DNA of 64,000 bases from an uncultured Massilia sp. (lineage in GTDB: Bacteria > Pseudomonadota > Gammaproteobacteria > Burkholderiales > Burkholderiaceae_D), in the NCBI RefSeq assembly GCF_913773735.1, contig NZ_CAJYEB010000042.1, forward strand, positions 113,851 to 177,850. The letters are read 5' to 3'. Of this stretch, positions 8,366 to 17,400 are shown piece after piece. Position 1 is the first letter of the stretch. Every line of letters begins with the position of its first letter. A program made the translations under genes and the position numbers. The notes beneath the pieces are model-generated. The model was not told the origin of the DNA and did not search any database. It saw only the letters and a list, made by a program, of their open reading frames with translations.

Positions 8366-8447
8366 CGTCCCGGCGCAGGCCGGGACCCAATGTGCACGCG
8401 CTTCGATCACGTGCGCAGCACTTGGATCCCGGCCTGTGCCGGGACGA
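8366..8447. repeat. Inverted pair of GTCCCGG-type REP elements
   Basis: Two copies in opposite orientation: CGTCCCGGCGCAGGCCGGG from 8366, running on to the ACCCAA ending at 8390, and its inverted relative from TTGGATCCCGGCCTG to the GGGACGA ending at 8447. Each forms a hairpin. The same family recurs as a pair at 55776-55861 and singly at 42463-42486. It lies between phaB and the AAA ATPase gene. Confidence 0.88.
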
Positions 8448-8469
8448 CGGGTCTGGTGACAATACTACC

Positions 8470-9210
8470 TTACTGCATGTGCTGACCGCCGTTGATGGCG
8501 ATGTTGGCGCCGGTCACGAACGCCGCTTCGTCCGAGGACAGGTAGGCGACCAGGCCGGCCACTTCTTCGGGCTTGCCCAGGCGGCCCATCGGGATCTGCG
8601 GCAGGATCTTCGATTCCAGCACCTCGCTCGGGATGTCGGTAACCATCTTGGTGCCGATGTAGCCCGGCGAGATGGTGTTCACGGTCACGCCCTTGCGCGC
8701 CACTTCCAGCGCCAGCGCCTTGGTGAAGCCATGGATGCCGGCCTTGGCCGCCGAGTAGTTGGTCTGGCCGAAGGCGCCCTTCTGGCCGTTGACCGACGAG
8801 ATGTTGATGATCCGGCCCCAGCCGCGTTCGACCATGCCGTCGGCGACCGGCTTGGTCATGTTGAACACGGAATCCAGGTTCGTCTTCATGACCGCGTCCC
8901 AGTTGACCTTGTCCATCTTCTTGAAGGTCATGTCGCGCGTGATACCGGCATTGTTCACCAGCACGTCGACCGGGCCGACTTCCTGCGCCACCCTGGCCAC
9001 GCAGGCCTGGGCCGAATCGTAGTCGGACACGTCGCATTCGTAGGCCTTGAAGTCCTGGCCCTGCTCGCGCATCGACGCCAGCCAGCCTTCGGCCTTCTTG
9101 CTGCCGGGCGAGTAGGTCGTCACGACGCTGTAGCCGAGTGCCGCCAGTTTGATGCAGATTGCTTCGCCGAGGCCACCCATGCCACCGGTCACTAATGCCA
9201 CTCTAGCCAT
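8470..9210 (-). CDS. phaB: Acetoacetyl-CoA reductase
   Basis: PhaB reduces acetoacetyl-CoA to (R)-3-hydroxybutyryl-CoA with NADPH, the monomer for polyhydroxybutyrate. The 246-residue short-chain dehydrogenase shows the glycine motif VTGGMGGLG (7-15), NNAG (86-89), catalytic Ser139, Tyr152 and Lys156, and PhaB-typical GQKGAFGQTNYSAAKAG. The ATG at 9210 follows AGGAGA. It lies 93 bases after phaA; that gap contains a GC-rich hairpin (arms 9264-9271 and 9286-9293) that might tune phaA versus phaB expression. A FabG assignment is less likely given the phaA neighbour and the motif. Confidence 0.93.
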   Translation of the reverse strand: MARVALVTGGMGGLGEAICIKLAALGYSVVTTYSPGSKKAEGWLASMREQGQDFKAYECDVSDYDSAQACVARVAQEVGPVDVLVNNAGITRDMTFKKMDKVNWDAVMKTNLDSVFNMTKPVADGMVERGWGRIINISSVNGQKGAFGQTNYSAAKAGIHGFTKALALEVARKGVTVNTISPGYIGTKMVTDIPSEVLESKILPQIPMGRLGKPEEVAGLVAYLSSDEAAFVTGANIAINGGQHMQ

Positions 9211-9303
9211 TGTCTTCTCCTGTTTTTCAGTACTGTGGTTCGAAATTACCTGGATTGCTGCGCGTGCGGCCGCCTGCACGCGGCCGGCCGCACGCCTGCC
9301 CGC

Positions 9304-10479
<1,176 letters not shown>

Positions 10480-10872
10480 ATCAGTCTCCGGTAGCCCGGC
10501 CCCAGCGGCCGGGGTTCATTGATGGACAGCCCTGCTGTCGGCATGCCGGTCCGCGGGCAAGCGGCCGTCGTCGCGCCACGGCAGCCTGGCGCGTGGATGA
10601 CGAGCGATTCGAAGTTTTTGCCCATGCTTGGACCGAAGCCAACAATGTTATCTACTTCACATAGCGAATGTTTAAGCAAAATCAATCTTATCAGCTTATT
10701 CAAGAAAACGACCGAAGATTTGCGGCAATTGTGTTATTGCAGAGCATGTTTTTTGCCTCGATTTTTACCCCAAGAAACAGGCGTTGCCGACCATAAGCAC
10801 GGTTGCGGAACCTTTCCCGTTTTAATAAATTTCACAGTAGAATGCTCGGGCTAGTGCCCAACCACATTCCCC
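10480..10872. other. Intergenic region between phaA and minC with an AT-rich core
   Basis: This 393-base space holds the divergent promoters of phaA (minus) and minC (plus). The part near 10610-10850 is visibly richer in A/T than the surroundings. TAGAAT at 10838-10843 is a candidate -10 for minC. The hairpin CCCGGCC/GGCCGGG at about 10496-10514 would be in the phaA leader. Short open frames here have unnatural composition and no recognisable product; I see no gene. Confidence 0.6.
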
Positions 10873-11652
10873 ATGACAAATAGCCAGAGCTCCCTGCCCA
10901 TCGAGATCAAGATATCCACGGTCGTGGCCATTTCGACCATCCTGCATTCGGCGGATCCGGTCGCGATCGATGCCGCGCTGAAGCAGATGACGGGGGGCGT
11001 GTCGGACTTCTTCGAGGACGAGTTCGCCGTCATCGACGTCGCGGGCATCGCCGAGGACGCGGCCCAGATCGACTGGGAAGCGCTGGTCGCCCTGCTCAAG
11101 CGCTACCGCCTGAACGCCGTGGCGGTGCGCGGCGCGCCACCCGCGCTGCACGACGTGATCCGCGCGCACGACCTGTTCCTGGACGACGGCTCGGGCGCGC
11201 ATGCGCGCCCGCATGCGGACAACGACGCGGCGCCGGCCCCGGCGGCGCCGGCACCTGCCGCCCCCGCGGCGGCGCCGACCCTGGCGCCGGCCGCGCCCGC
11301 CTTCACGCCGGCCGTGGTCATCGATACCCCGGTGCGCGCCGGCCAGCGCATCTACGCACGCGGCACCGACCTGATCGTCACCGCCGTGGTCAACAATGGC
11401 GCCGAACTGATCGCCGACGGCAGCATCCACGTGTACGCGCCGCTCCACGGCCGCGCGCTGGCCGGCGCCTCGGGCAATGCCGCGGCGCGCATCTTCGCGA
11501 TGCAATTGGCGCCGGAACTCGTATCGATCGCCGGCGTGTATCGCACGTTCGACGAAGGCGTGCCCGCAGACATGGCGCGCCAGCCAGTACAAATCCGTTT
11601 GGTCGGCGACCGAATCGAGATATCATCGCTGGGTTCGGCGAGTCGCAACTGA
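10873..11652 (+). CDS. minC: Septum site-determining protein MinC
   Basis: MinC blocks FtsZ ring assembly away from midcell. The 259-residue protein has an N-terminal FtsZ-inhibiting domain (about 1-105), an Ala/Pro-rich linker (about 115-145) and a C-terminal beta-helix domain beginning TPVRAGQRIYARGTDLIVT, with GAELIADGSIHVYAPLHGRA typical of the MinD-binding face. It begins the minCDE operon, with a 49-base gap to minD. The Ala/Pro linker is longer than in E. coli. Confidence 0.95.
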   Translation: MTNSQSSLPIEIKISTVVAISTILHSADPVAIDAALKQMTGGVSDFFEDEFAVIDVAGIAEDAAQIDWEALVALLKRYRLNAVAVRGAPPALHDVIRAHDLFLDDGSGAHARPHADNDAAPAPAAPAPAAPAAAPTLAPAAPAFTPAVVIDTPVRAGQRIYARGTDLIVTAVVNNGAELIADGSIHVYAPLHGRALAGASGNAAARIFAMQLAPELVSIAGVYRTFDEGVPADMARQPVQIRLVGDRIEISSLGSASRN

Positions 11653-11701
11653 ACACCGGATCTTTCGGCACTCCCAGAACTGAAAAGGACTCAGATCTTT
11701 C

Positions 11702-12517
11702 ATGGCAAGAATTATTGTTGTAACGTCCGGCAAGGGCGGTGTGGGCAAGACCACTTCGAGCGCCAGTTTCTCGACCGGCCTGGCGTTGCGCGGCCACAAG
11801 ACGGCGGTGATCGACTTCGACGTCGGCCTGCGCAATCTCGACCTGATCATGGGTTGCGAGCGCCGCGTCGTGTATGACCTGGTCAACGTCATCAACCGCG
11901 AAGCCAGCCTGACCCAGGCGCTGATCAAGGACAAGCACTGCGACAACCTGTTCATCCTGCCGGCCTCGCAGACGCGCGACAAGGACGCGCTGACCGAGGA
12001 AGGCGTCGAGCGCGTGCTGAACGAGCTGGTCCAGATGGGTTTCGATTACATCATCTGCGACTCTCCGGCCGGCATCGAGCACGGCGCGCTGATGGCGCTG
12101 ACCTTCGCCGACGAGGCGATCATCGTCACCAACCCCGAAGTCTCGTCGGTGCGCGACTCCGACCGCATCCTCGGCATCCTGCAGGCCAAGTCGCGCCGCG
12201 CCCAGAGCGGCGGCGAGCCGGTCAAGGAACACCTCTTGATCACGCGCTATTCGCCGCGCCGCGTCGAAGCGGACGAAATGCTGTCCTACCAGGACGTGCA
12301 GGAGATCCTGCGCATTCCGTTGATCGGTATCATCCCGGAATCCGAAGCGGTGCTGCATGCATCGAACCAGGGCAATCCGGCCATCCATTTCAAGGAGACC
12401 AGCGTGGCGCAAGCCTACCAGGACGTCGTCGCGCGCTTCCTCGGCGAAGACGTCCCGCTGCGCTTTACCAACTACGAGAAGCCCGGTCTCCTGCAGCGTT
12501 TGTTTGGGGTAAAGTAA
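11702..12517 (+). CDS. minD: Septum site-determining ATPase MinD
   Basis: The 271-residue protein is a deviant-Walker ATPase, KGGVGKT at 11-17, that cycles on and off the inner membrane and carries MinC with it. The C-terminal amphipathic membrane-targeting helix is visible as YEKPGLLQRLFGVK. Length and motifs match the family exactly. It is separated from minE by a single base, so translation is coupled. Confidence 0.98.
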   Translation: MARIIVVTSGKGGVGKTTSSASFSTGLALRGHKTAVIDFDVGLRNLDLIMGCERRVVYDLVNVINREASLTQALIKDKHCDNLFILPASQTRDKDALTEEGVERVLNELVQMGFDYIICDSPAGIEHGALMALTFADEAIIVTNPEVSSVRDSDRILGILQAKSRRAQSGGEPVKEHLLITRYSPRRVEADEMLSYQDVQEILRIPLIGIIPESEAVLHASNQGNPAIHFKETSVAQAYQDVVARFLGEDVPLRFTNYEKPGLLQRLFGVK

Positions 12518-12518
12518 T

Positions 12519-12770
12519 ATGGCCTTGCTTTCATTCCTGTTTCCTCAGAAACAGAAAAGCGCGAATGCGGCGAAGGAAAGGCTGCAAATCATCATCGCCC
12601 GCGAGCGCACCAACCGCGCGGGCCCGGATTTCCTGCCCGCGCTGCATCGCGAGCTGATCGAGGTGATCTCGAAGTACACCAAGGTCAACGCCGAAGACAT
12701 CAAGATCTCGCTCGACCGCCAGGGCAACCTGGAAGTGCTCGACGTCAACGTCGTCCTGCCGGACGCCTGA
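12519..12770 (+). CDS. minE: Cell division topological specificity factor MinE
   Basis: The 83-residue protein stimulates MinD ATPase and drives pole-to-pole oscillation. The N-terminal membrane-binding segment MALLSFLF is followed by the MinD-contact helix region KERLQIIIARERTNR, then the dimerisation domain with VISKYTKVNAEDIKISLDRQ. The length fits the family. It ends the min operon and is followed by a GC-rich hairpin. Confidence 0.97.
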   Translation: MALLSFLFPQKQKSANAAKERLQIIIARERTNRAGPDFLPALHRELIEVISKYTKVNAEDIKISLDRQGNLEVLDVNVVLPDA

Positions 12771-12775
12771 GTCGC

Positions 12776-12796
12776 GCCGCCGGGCCGGCCGGCGGC
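12776..12796. terminator. GC-rich hairpin between minE and a convergent gene
   Basis: GCCGCCGG (12776-12783) pairs with CCGGCGGC (12789-12796) across a five-base loop. There is no T-run on either side, so intrinsic termination is only possible; the position between convergent genes supports a terminator or transcription-barrier role. Confidence 0.4.
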
Positions 12797-12803
12797 ACCT
12801 CCC

Positions 12804-13322
12804 CTATTCCTTTTCCTGCGGCGCGTTGAGCACCACCTCGCGCGCCACCTTCACGCACGCCTCGACGTGCTGGTACCCCATCTGCCGGAACAGCGCGAAG
12901 CCGATCGCCGCCGAGGCGATCTGGCCCGCCAGCGGCACGACCTTGGCCGCCGACTTGGCGGCCAGCTTGGCGCCCGACTTTTGCAGCAACTTGATCACCA
13001 ATTCTTTCGTGACCAGCTTGCCGACCAACATTCCACCCAGCGTGCCGACTGCCTGGTAGGCAACCACGCGCATGCGTGGATTCAACCTTTCGATCTGTTC
13101 CGGCGTCAGGCCGAACGCACGATTGATGTCTTCGACCATGCTGGCGAAGCTGGTCAGGTCGGCGGCGATGTCGACTCCTGGTATCGGTACCGCGGCCACG
13201 CCGGCCGAGATGACGGCGCGCTTGCGCACCAGCGCCCGGCAATGCTCGCGGACTTGCTCAATTTCGTCATTTGAAACGGGCAGCAATACCAGTTCACTAC
13301 CAGGCTTCCTCTTTTTGAACAT
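12804..13322 (-). CDS. Hypothetical protein with hydrophobic helices (DUF697/EcsC-like pattern)
   Basis: A 172-residue protein starting MFKKRKPGSELVLLPVSNDE. It shows VPIPGVDIAADL (about 45-56), two or three amphipathic or membrane-associated helices rich in Gly/Ala/Lys (about 90-140) and a charged C terminus. The proline-glycine motif followed by paired helices resembles DUF697 or EcsC-type proteins, but I am not certain of the family. A good ribosome site (GGAGGG) precedes the ATG at 13322. It converges on minE and is separate from the regulator gene on its other side. Confidence 0.65.
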   Translation of the reverse strand: MFKKRKPGSELVLLPVSNDEIEQVREHCRALVRKRAVISAGVAAVPIPGVDIAADLTSFASMVEDINRAFGLTPEQIERLNPRMRVVAYQAVGTLGGMLVGKLVTKELVIKLLQKSGAKLAAKSAAKVVPLAGQIASAAIGFALFRQMGYQHVEACVKVAREVVLNAPQEKE

Positions 13323-13472
13323 ATTCCCTCCGATCGGCTGCGTCAGCCCCAGTGTAACCGCGAGTCCGTTGGCAAGCTGTCACGAGTGTGACGTAATTAC
13401 CCAACGAAAATGTGAATTTATTTTCGGCATGAGTAGCATTGCTTTTTGGATGTCTGTTATATTTAGTGACAT

Positions 13473-13490
13473 TGTAGGAGTGTTCCTACA
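13473..13490. promoter_or_regulatory. 18-bp inverted repeat upstream of the response-regulator gene
   Basis: TGTAGGA and TCCTACA are exact seven-base arms separated by GTGT. The element lies 35 bases before the ATG at 13525, in an AT-rich stretch that includes TATATT (13458-13463), a possible -10. It could be an operator for autoregulation or a leader hairpin. Confidence 0.5.
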
Positions 13491-13524
13491 TCAACTCAGT
13501 TACAACTGTCGAGACAGCCCCATC

Positions 13525-14214
13525 ATGAGAATAGCCGTACTGGATAACGATAACTCCCAGGCAGAACTCATCTGCCAGGTTTTGAATGGCGCTGGACATA
13601 GCTGCCAGGCGTTTCATAACGGCAAAGACATGTTGGGGCAGTTGCGCAAGGACAGCACCGATCTCCTGATCGTCGACTGGCAGGTCAACGATGTGCCGGC
13701 CACCGAAGTATTGCGTCGCGCCAAGGAAAAAATGGCGCCGAACACGCCGACCATGTTCCTGGCCGGCAGCTCGGCCGAGGACGACATCGTGGCCGGCGTC
13801 ACCGCCGGCGCCGACGACTACCTGGTCAAGCCGCTGCGCCGCGGCGAACTGGTGGCCCGCGTGCAGGCCCTGCTGCGCCGCGCCTACCCGTCGCAGAACG
13901 GCGCCGAGCAGCTGCAGTTCGGTCCGTACATCTTCGAAACCCGTCCGGGCCGCCTGATGATGGATGGCGAACAGATCGATGTGACCCACAAGGAATTCAA
14001 CCTCGCCCTGTTGTTCTTCCGCAACCTCGGCCGTCCGCTGTCGCGCGCCTACATCCACGAATCGATCTGGGTGCGCGAGACCGCGGTACCGTCGCGTACG
14101 ATGGATACCCACGTTTCGCGCGTGCGCAACAAGCTGCGCCTGCGGCCGGAAAACGGTTTCCGCCTGGTCCCTGTCTATAGTTATGGATACCGTCTGGAAA
14201 AGCTGGGGGCATGA
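13525..14214 (+). CDS. OmpR-family response regulator (orphan)
   Basis: This 229-residue protein has a receiver domain (1-120) with phospho-acceptor Asp51 (LLIVDW) and Lys102 (VKPL), and an OmpR-type winged helix (about 130-225) with VTHKEFNLALLFFRNLG and VYSYGYRLE. The acidic pocket is LDNDN near residues 6-10. The conserved switch Thr/Ser after strand 4 seems replaced by Ala (MFLAGSS), unusual for a phosphorylation-driven receiver. No histidine kinase is adjacent. I chose the ATG at 13525 because the receiver fold begins there; an open frame upstream has non-coding composition. An inverted repeat lies just upstream. It precedes hemA by 54 bases. Confidence 0.88.
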   Translation: MRIAVLDNDNSQAELICQVLNGAGHSCQAFHNGKDMLGQLRKDSTDLLIVDWQVNDVPATEVLRRAKEKMAPNTPTMFLAGSSAEDDIVAGVTAGADDYLVKPLRRGELVARVQALLRRAYPSQNGAEQLQFGPYIFETRPGRLMMDGEQIDVTHKEFNLALLFFRNLGRPLSRAYIHESIWVRETAVPSRTMDTHVSRVRNKLRLRPENGFRLVPVYSYGYRLEKLGA

Positions 14215-14240
14215 AACCCTGCGCGCAATCGGGGTATAAT
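14211..14240 (+). promoter_or_regulatory. Candidate sigma-70 promoter of hemA
   Basis: A perfect TATAAT lies at 14235-14240, 28 bases before the hemA ATG. ATGAAA at 14211-14216 matches four of six -35 bases with an 18-base spacer. The -35 overlaps the stop codon of the response-regulator gene. Confidence 0.5.
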
Positions 14241-14268
14241 GCGCGGACTGCCTAATTTTTGATCAACC

Positions 14269-15552
14269 ATGCAACTCCTTGCCGTCGGCCTGAACCACAC
14301 CACCGCACCGGTTTCCCTGCGCGAGCAACTGGCGCTGGGGCCGGAGCAGCTGGGCGCGGCGGTGCAGGCGGCGCGCGGCTGGTTTTCCAGCCATAACAGC
14401 CGCGACGCCCACGGCGAGCACGAGGCGGCGCTGCTCTCGACCTGCAACCGCACCGAGATGTATGCCGCCAGCGACGCGCCCGATCCGCTCGACGCCTCGG
14501 CGCGCTTCCTGGCCGACTACCACCGGCTGAACTTCGCCGACCTGCGCCCCCACCTGTACATGCTGCCGCAGCACGACGCCGTGCGCCACGCCTTCCGCGT
14601 CGCCTCGGGCCTCGATTCGATGGTGCTGGGCGAGGCGCAGATCCTGGGCCAGATGAAGGATGCGGTGCGCGTGGCCGACCAGGCCGGCGGCCTGGGCACC
14701 TACCTGCACCAGCTGTTCCAGCGCAGCTTCGCCGTCGCCAAGGAAGTGCGCACCACCACCGAGATCGGCGCCCACAGCGTGTCGATGGCCGCCGCCGCGG
14801 TGCGCCTGTCGGAACGCATCTTCGATCGCATCAGCGAGCAGAACGTGCTGTTCATCGGCGCCGGCGAGATGATCGAGCTGTGCGCCACCCACTTCGCGGC
14901 CCAGAACCCGAAGTCGATCACCATCGCCAACCGCACCCTGGAGCGCGGCGAACTGCTGGCCGCGCGCTTCTCGGGCCGCGCGATCCGCCTGGCCGACCTG
15001 CCGGACATGCTGCCGCAGTTCGACATCGTGATTTCCTCGACCGCCTCGACGCTGCCGCTGATCGGCAAGGGCCTGGTCGAGCGCGCGCTGAAGGCGCGCC
15101 GCCACCGCCCGATGTTCATGGTCGACCTGGCGGTGCCGCGCGACATCGAGCCGGAAGTGGCGCGCCTGAGCGACGCCTTCCTGTACACGGTCGACGACCT
15201 GGCCGACGTCGTGAAAAGCGGCGTCGAGAGCCGCCAGGCCGCCGTTGCCCAGGCCGAGGCCATCATCGAGACGCGCGTGCAATCCTTCATGCACTGGATC
15301 GGCGACCGCGCCGTGGTGCCGGTGATCCGCGACATGCACGACTCCAGCGAGGCGCTGCGCCTGGCCGAGCTGGAGCGCGCGCGCAGGCTGCTCGCCCGCG
15401 GCGAGGACGTCGACGCCGTGCTCGAGGCGCTGTCGAAGGGCCTGACCGCCAAGTTCCTGCACGGCCCGCAGCAGGCGCTGCACCGCGCCCAGGGCGACGA
15501 GCGCGCGCGCCTGGCAAGCCTGTTGCCGCAGCTGTTCCGCGGCCGCCGTTAG
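14269..15552 (+). CDS. hemA: Glutamyl-tRNA reductase
   Basis: HemA reduces glutamyl-tRNA(Glu) to glutamate-1-semialdehyde, the first committed step of tetrapyrrole synthesis. The 427-residue protein has the N-terminal catalytic domain with nucleophile Cys59 in LLSTCNRTEMY, the signature SGLDSMVLGEAQILGQ, an NADPH fold with FIGAGEM, and a C-terminal dimerisation helix domain. Length is typical. It is followed by prfA, dsbB and prmC, the familiar hemA-prfA-prmC order with one insertion. The catalytic cysteine and hallmark motif leave little doubt. Confidence 0.97.
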   Translation: MQLLAVGLNHTTAPVSLREQLALGPEQLGAAVQAARGWFSSHNSRDAHGEHEAALLSTCNRTEMYAASDAPDPLDASARFLADYHRLNFADLRPHLYMLPQHDAVRHAFRVASGLDSMVLGEAQILGQMKDAVRVADQAGGLGTYLHQLFQRSFAVAKEVRTTTEIGAHSVSMAAAAVRLSERIFDRISEQNVLFIGAGEMIELCATHFAAQNPKSITIANRTLERGELLAARFSGRAIRLADLPDMLPQFDIVISSTASTLPLIGKGLVERALKARRHRPMFMVDLAVPRDIEPEVARLSDAFLYTVDDLADVVKSGVESRQAAVAQAEAIIETRVQSFMHWIGDRAVVPVIRDMHDSSEALRLAELERARRLLARGEDVDAVLEALSKGLTAKFLHGPQQALHRAQGDERARLASLLPQLFRGRR

Positions 15553-15648
15553 CACCGTTCCGCCGTCCGCGCCCGCTTCTGCTATCCTGCGGCGGGCGCC
15601 GCCCCATGCCGCCCCGCGGCTCCGTTCGTTCCTTCACACCCGAATACT

Positions 15649-16725
15649 ATGAAACCATCCATGCTGGCCAAGCTGGACCAACTGGCCAACCGCCTCGTCG
15701 AACTGGACGAACTGCTGATGTCCGAGGACGCCACCGCGAACATGGACAACTTCCGCAAGATGAACCGCGAGCGCGCCGAACTCGAGCCGCTGGTCCTCGT
15801 CTACCGCCAGTACCAGACGGCGCAGGGCGACATCGCCGCCGCGCAGGAGATGCTGGGCGATCCCGACATGAAGGCATTCGCCCAGGACGAGATCGATGCG
15901 GCCAGGGAACGCATCGCCGCGCTCGACCTCGAACTGCAGAAGATGCTGCTGCCGAAGGACGAGAACGACGAGCGCAACATCTTCCTCGAGATCCGCGCCG
16001 GCACCGGCGGCGACGAATCGGCCCTGTTCGCCGGCGACCTGCTGCGCATGTACACGCGCTATGCGGAGCGCAACCGCTGGCAGGTGGAGATGGTGTCCGA
16101 ATCGCCGTCCGACCTGGGCGGCTACCGCGAGGTGATCGTGCGCGTGGTCGGCCAGGGCGCCTATTCGAAGCTGAAATTCGAGTCGGGCGGCCACCGCGTG
16201 CAGCGCGTGCCGGCCACCGAGACGCAGGGCCGCATCCACACCTCGGCCTGCACGGTGGCCGTGATGCCGGAAGCGGACGAGGTCGAGGACGTGAACATCA
16301 ACCCGGCCGACCTGCGCATCGACACCTACCGCGCCAGCGGCGCGGGCGGCCAGCACATCAACAAGACCGATTCCGCCGTGCGCCTGACCCACCTGCCGAC
16401 CGGCATCGTGGTCGAATGCCAGGACGACCGCAGCCAGCACAAGAACAAGGCGCAGGCCATGAAGGTGCTGGCGGCACGCATCAAGGACGTGCAACTGCGC
16501 GAACAGCAGAGCAAGGAAGCGGCCACCCGCAAGAGCCTGATCGGCTCGGGCGACCGCAGCGAACGCATCCGCACCTACAACTTCCCGCAAGGCCGCCTGA
16601 CCGATCACCGCATCAACCTGACGCTGTACAAGCTCGACATGATCATGGACGGCGACCTGACCGAACTGACGAACGCCCTGTCCGCCGAACACCAGGCCGA
16701 ACAACTGGCCGCCCTGGGCGATTGA
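15649..16725 (+). CDS. prfA: Peptide chain release factor 1
   Basis: RF1 reads UAA and UAG stop codons. The 358-residue protein shows the codon-reading PAT tripeptide in RVPATETQGR, the peptidyl-release motif GAGGQHINKTDSAVR, and the RF1-typical tail FPQGRLTDHRINLTL. The glutamine of GGQ is the one methylated by PrmC, whose gene is two positions downstream. The 96-base gap after hemA has no obvious terminator. Confidence 0.98.
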   Translation: MKPSMLAKLDQLANRLVELDELLMSEDATANMDNFRKMNRERAELEPLVLVYRQYQTAQGDIAAAQEMLGDPDMKAFAQDEIDAARERIAALDLELQKMLLPKDENDERNIFLEIRAGTGGDESALFAGDLLRMYTRYAERNRWQVEMVSESPSDLGGYREVIVRVVGQGAYSKLKFESGGHRVQRVPATETQGRIHTSACTVAVMPEADEVEDVNINPADLRIDTYRASGAGGQHINKTDSAVRLTHLPTGIVVECQDDRSQHKNKAQAMKVLAARIKDVQLREQQSKEAATRKSLIGSGDRSERIRTYNFPQGRLTDHRINLTLYKLDMIMDGDLTELTNALSAEHQAEQLAALGD

Positions 16726-16735
16726 CCCACAACAA

Positions 16736-16815
16736 ACCGGGGTCAGAGCCGGGGTCAGAGCCCGATTTTTGGCAATTTACCAAAACGGGGCTCTGACCCC
16801 GGCTCTGACCCCGGT
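16736..16815. repeat. 80-bp palindrome of the GGGGTCAGAGCC family
   Basis: The arms 16736-16763 and 16788-16815 are exact 28-base inverted repeats, each containing GGGGTCAGAGCC twice in tandem. The centre TTTTGG (16767-16772)/CCAAAA (16780-16785) pairs as well, leaving a seven-base loop. It lies between prfA and dsbB and could form a very stable cruciform or RNA hairpin. A shorter relative lies at 35407-35447. Confidence 0.93.
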
Positions 16816-16926
16816 GTTCTAAGCTGGGTCTAAGTTGCCAGAGTGAAAATGGCGGACCGCACGGCGCTGCTGCGCTTGTGCGAGAATCCGAAGATTGTTC
16901 CATCGACCACGCAACCAGGAAGCTTT

Positions 16927-17400
16927 ATGCCCTCGTCCCGCAATCTCCTGCTTTCCATCGCCGCCATCAGCTTCGCCCTGGTCGGCGCGGCCCTTTATCT
17001 GCAGCACGCGAAGGACATGCTGCCCTGTCCGCTGTGCATCATCCAGCGCTACCTGTTCCTGGGTATCGGCATCTTCAGCCTGATCGGCGCGTTCTCCGGC
17101 AAGATCAAGACCTGCGCCGGCCTGGCGCTGCTGTCCGCCCTCGGCGGCCTGGGCGTCGTCGGCAAGCACCTGTACGTGATCGCCCACCCGGGCTTTTCCT
17201 GCGGTATCGATCCGATGGAAACCATGTTGAACAAGATCCCGACCGCCACCTTGCTGCCCTCGGTGTTCCGCGCCGACGGCTTCTGCGAGGCGACGCTGGA
17301 CACGGTGCTCGGCCTGTCCGTGCCGCAGTGGTCGGCCGTCTGGTTCGTGCTGCTGACCCTGGCCCTCGTGGCCGTGCTGGCAAGGCGCGCCGGCCGATGA
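16927..17400 (+). CDS. dsbB: Disulfide bond formation protein B
   Basis: DsbB is the inner-membrane quinone reductase that reoxidises DsbA. The 157-residue protein has four membrane helices, Cys34 and Cys37 in the first periplasmic loop (CPLC) and Cys92 and Cys120 in the second, the full catalytic set. The ATG at 16927 is preceded by AGGA and gives a normal-length protein; an in-frame earlier start would add a non-hydrophobic extension. It is inserted between prfA and prmC, and its stop overlaps the prmC start (ATGA), so the two are co-translated. Confidence 0.95.
   Translation: MPSSRNLLLSIAAISFALVGAALYLQHAKDMLPCPLCIIQRYLFLGIGIFSLIGAFSGKIKTCAGLALLSALGGLGVVGKHLYVIAHPGFSCGIDPMETMLNKIPTATLLPSVFRADGFCEATLDTVLGLSVPQWSAVWFVLLTLALVAVLARRAGR

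Noticed and set aside
10519..10854. A 111-codon frame in the phaA-minC intergenic space
   Set aside because: Its composition changes abruptly at the AT-rich block, has no ribosome site and lacks any family pattern.
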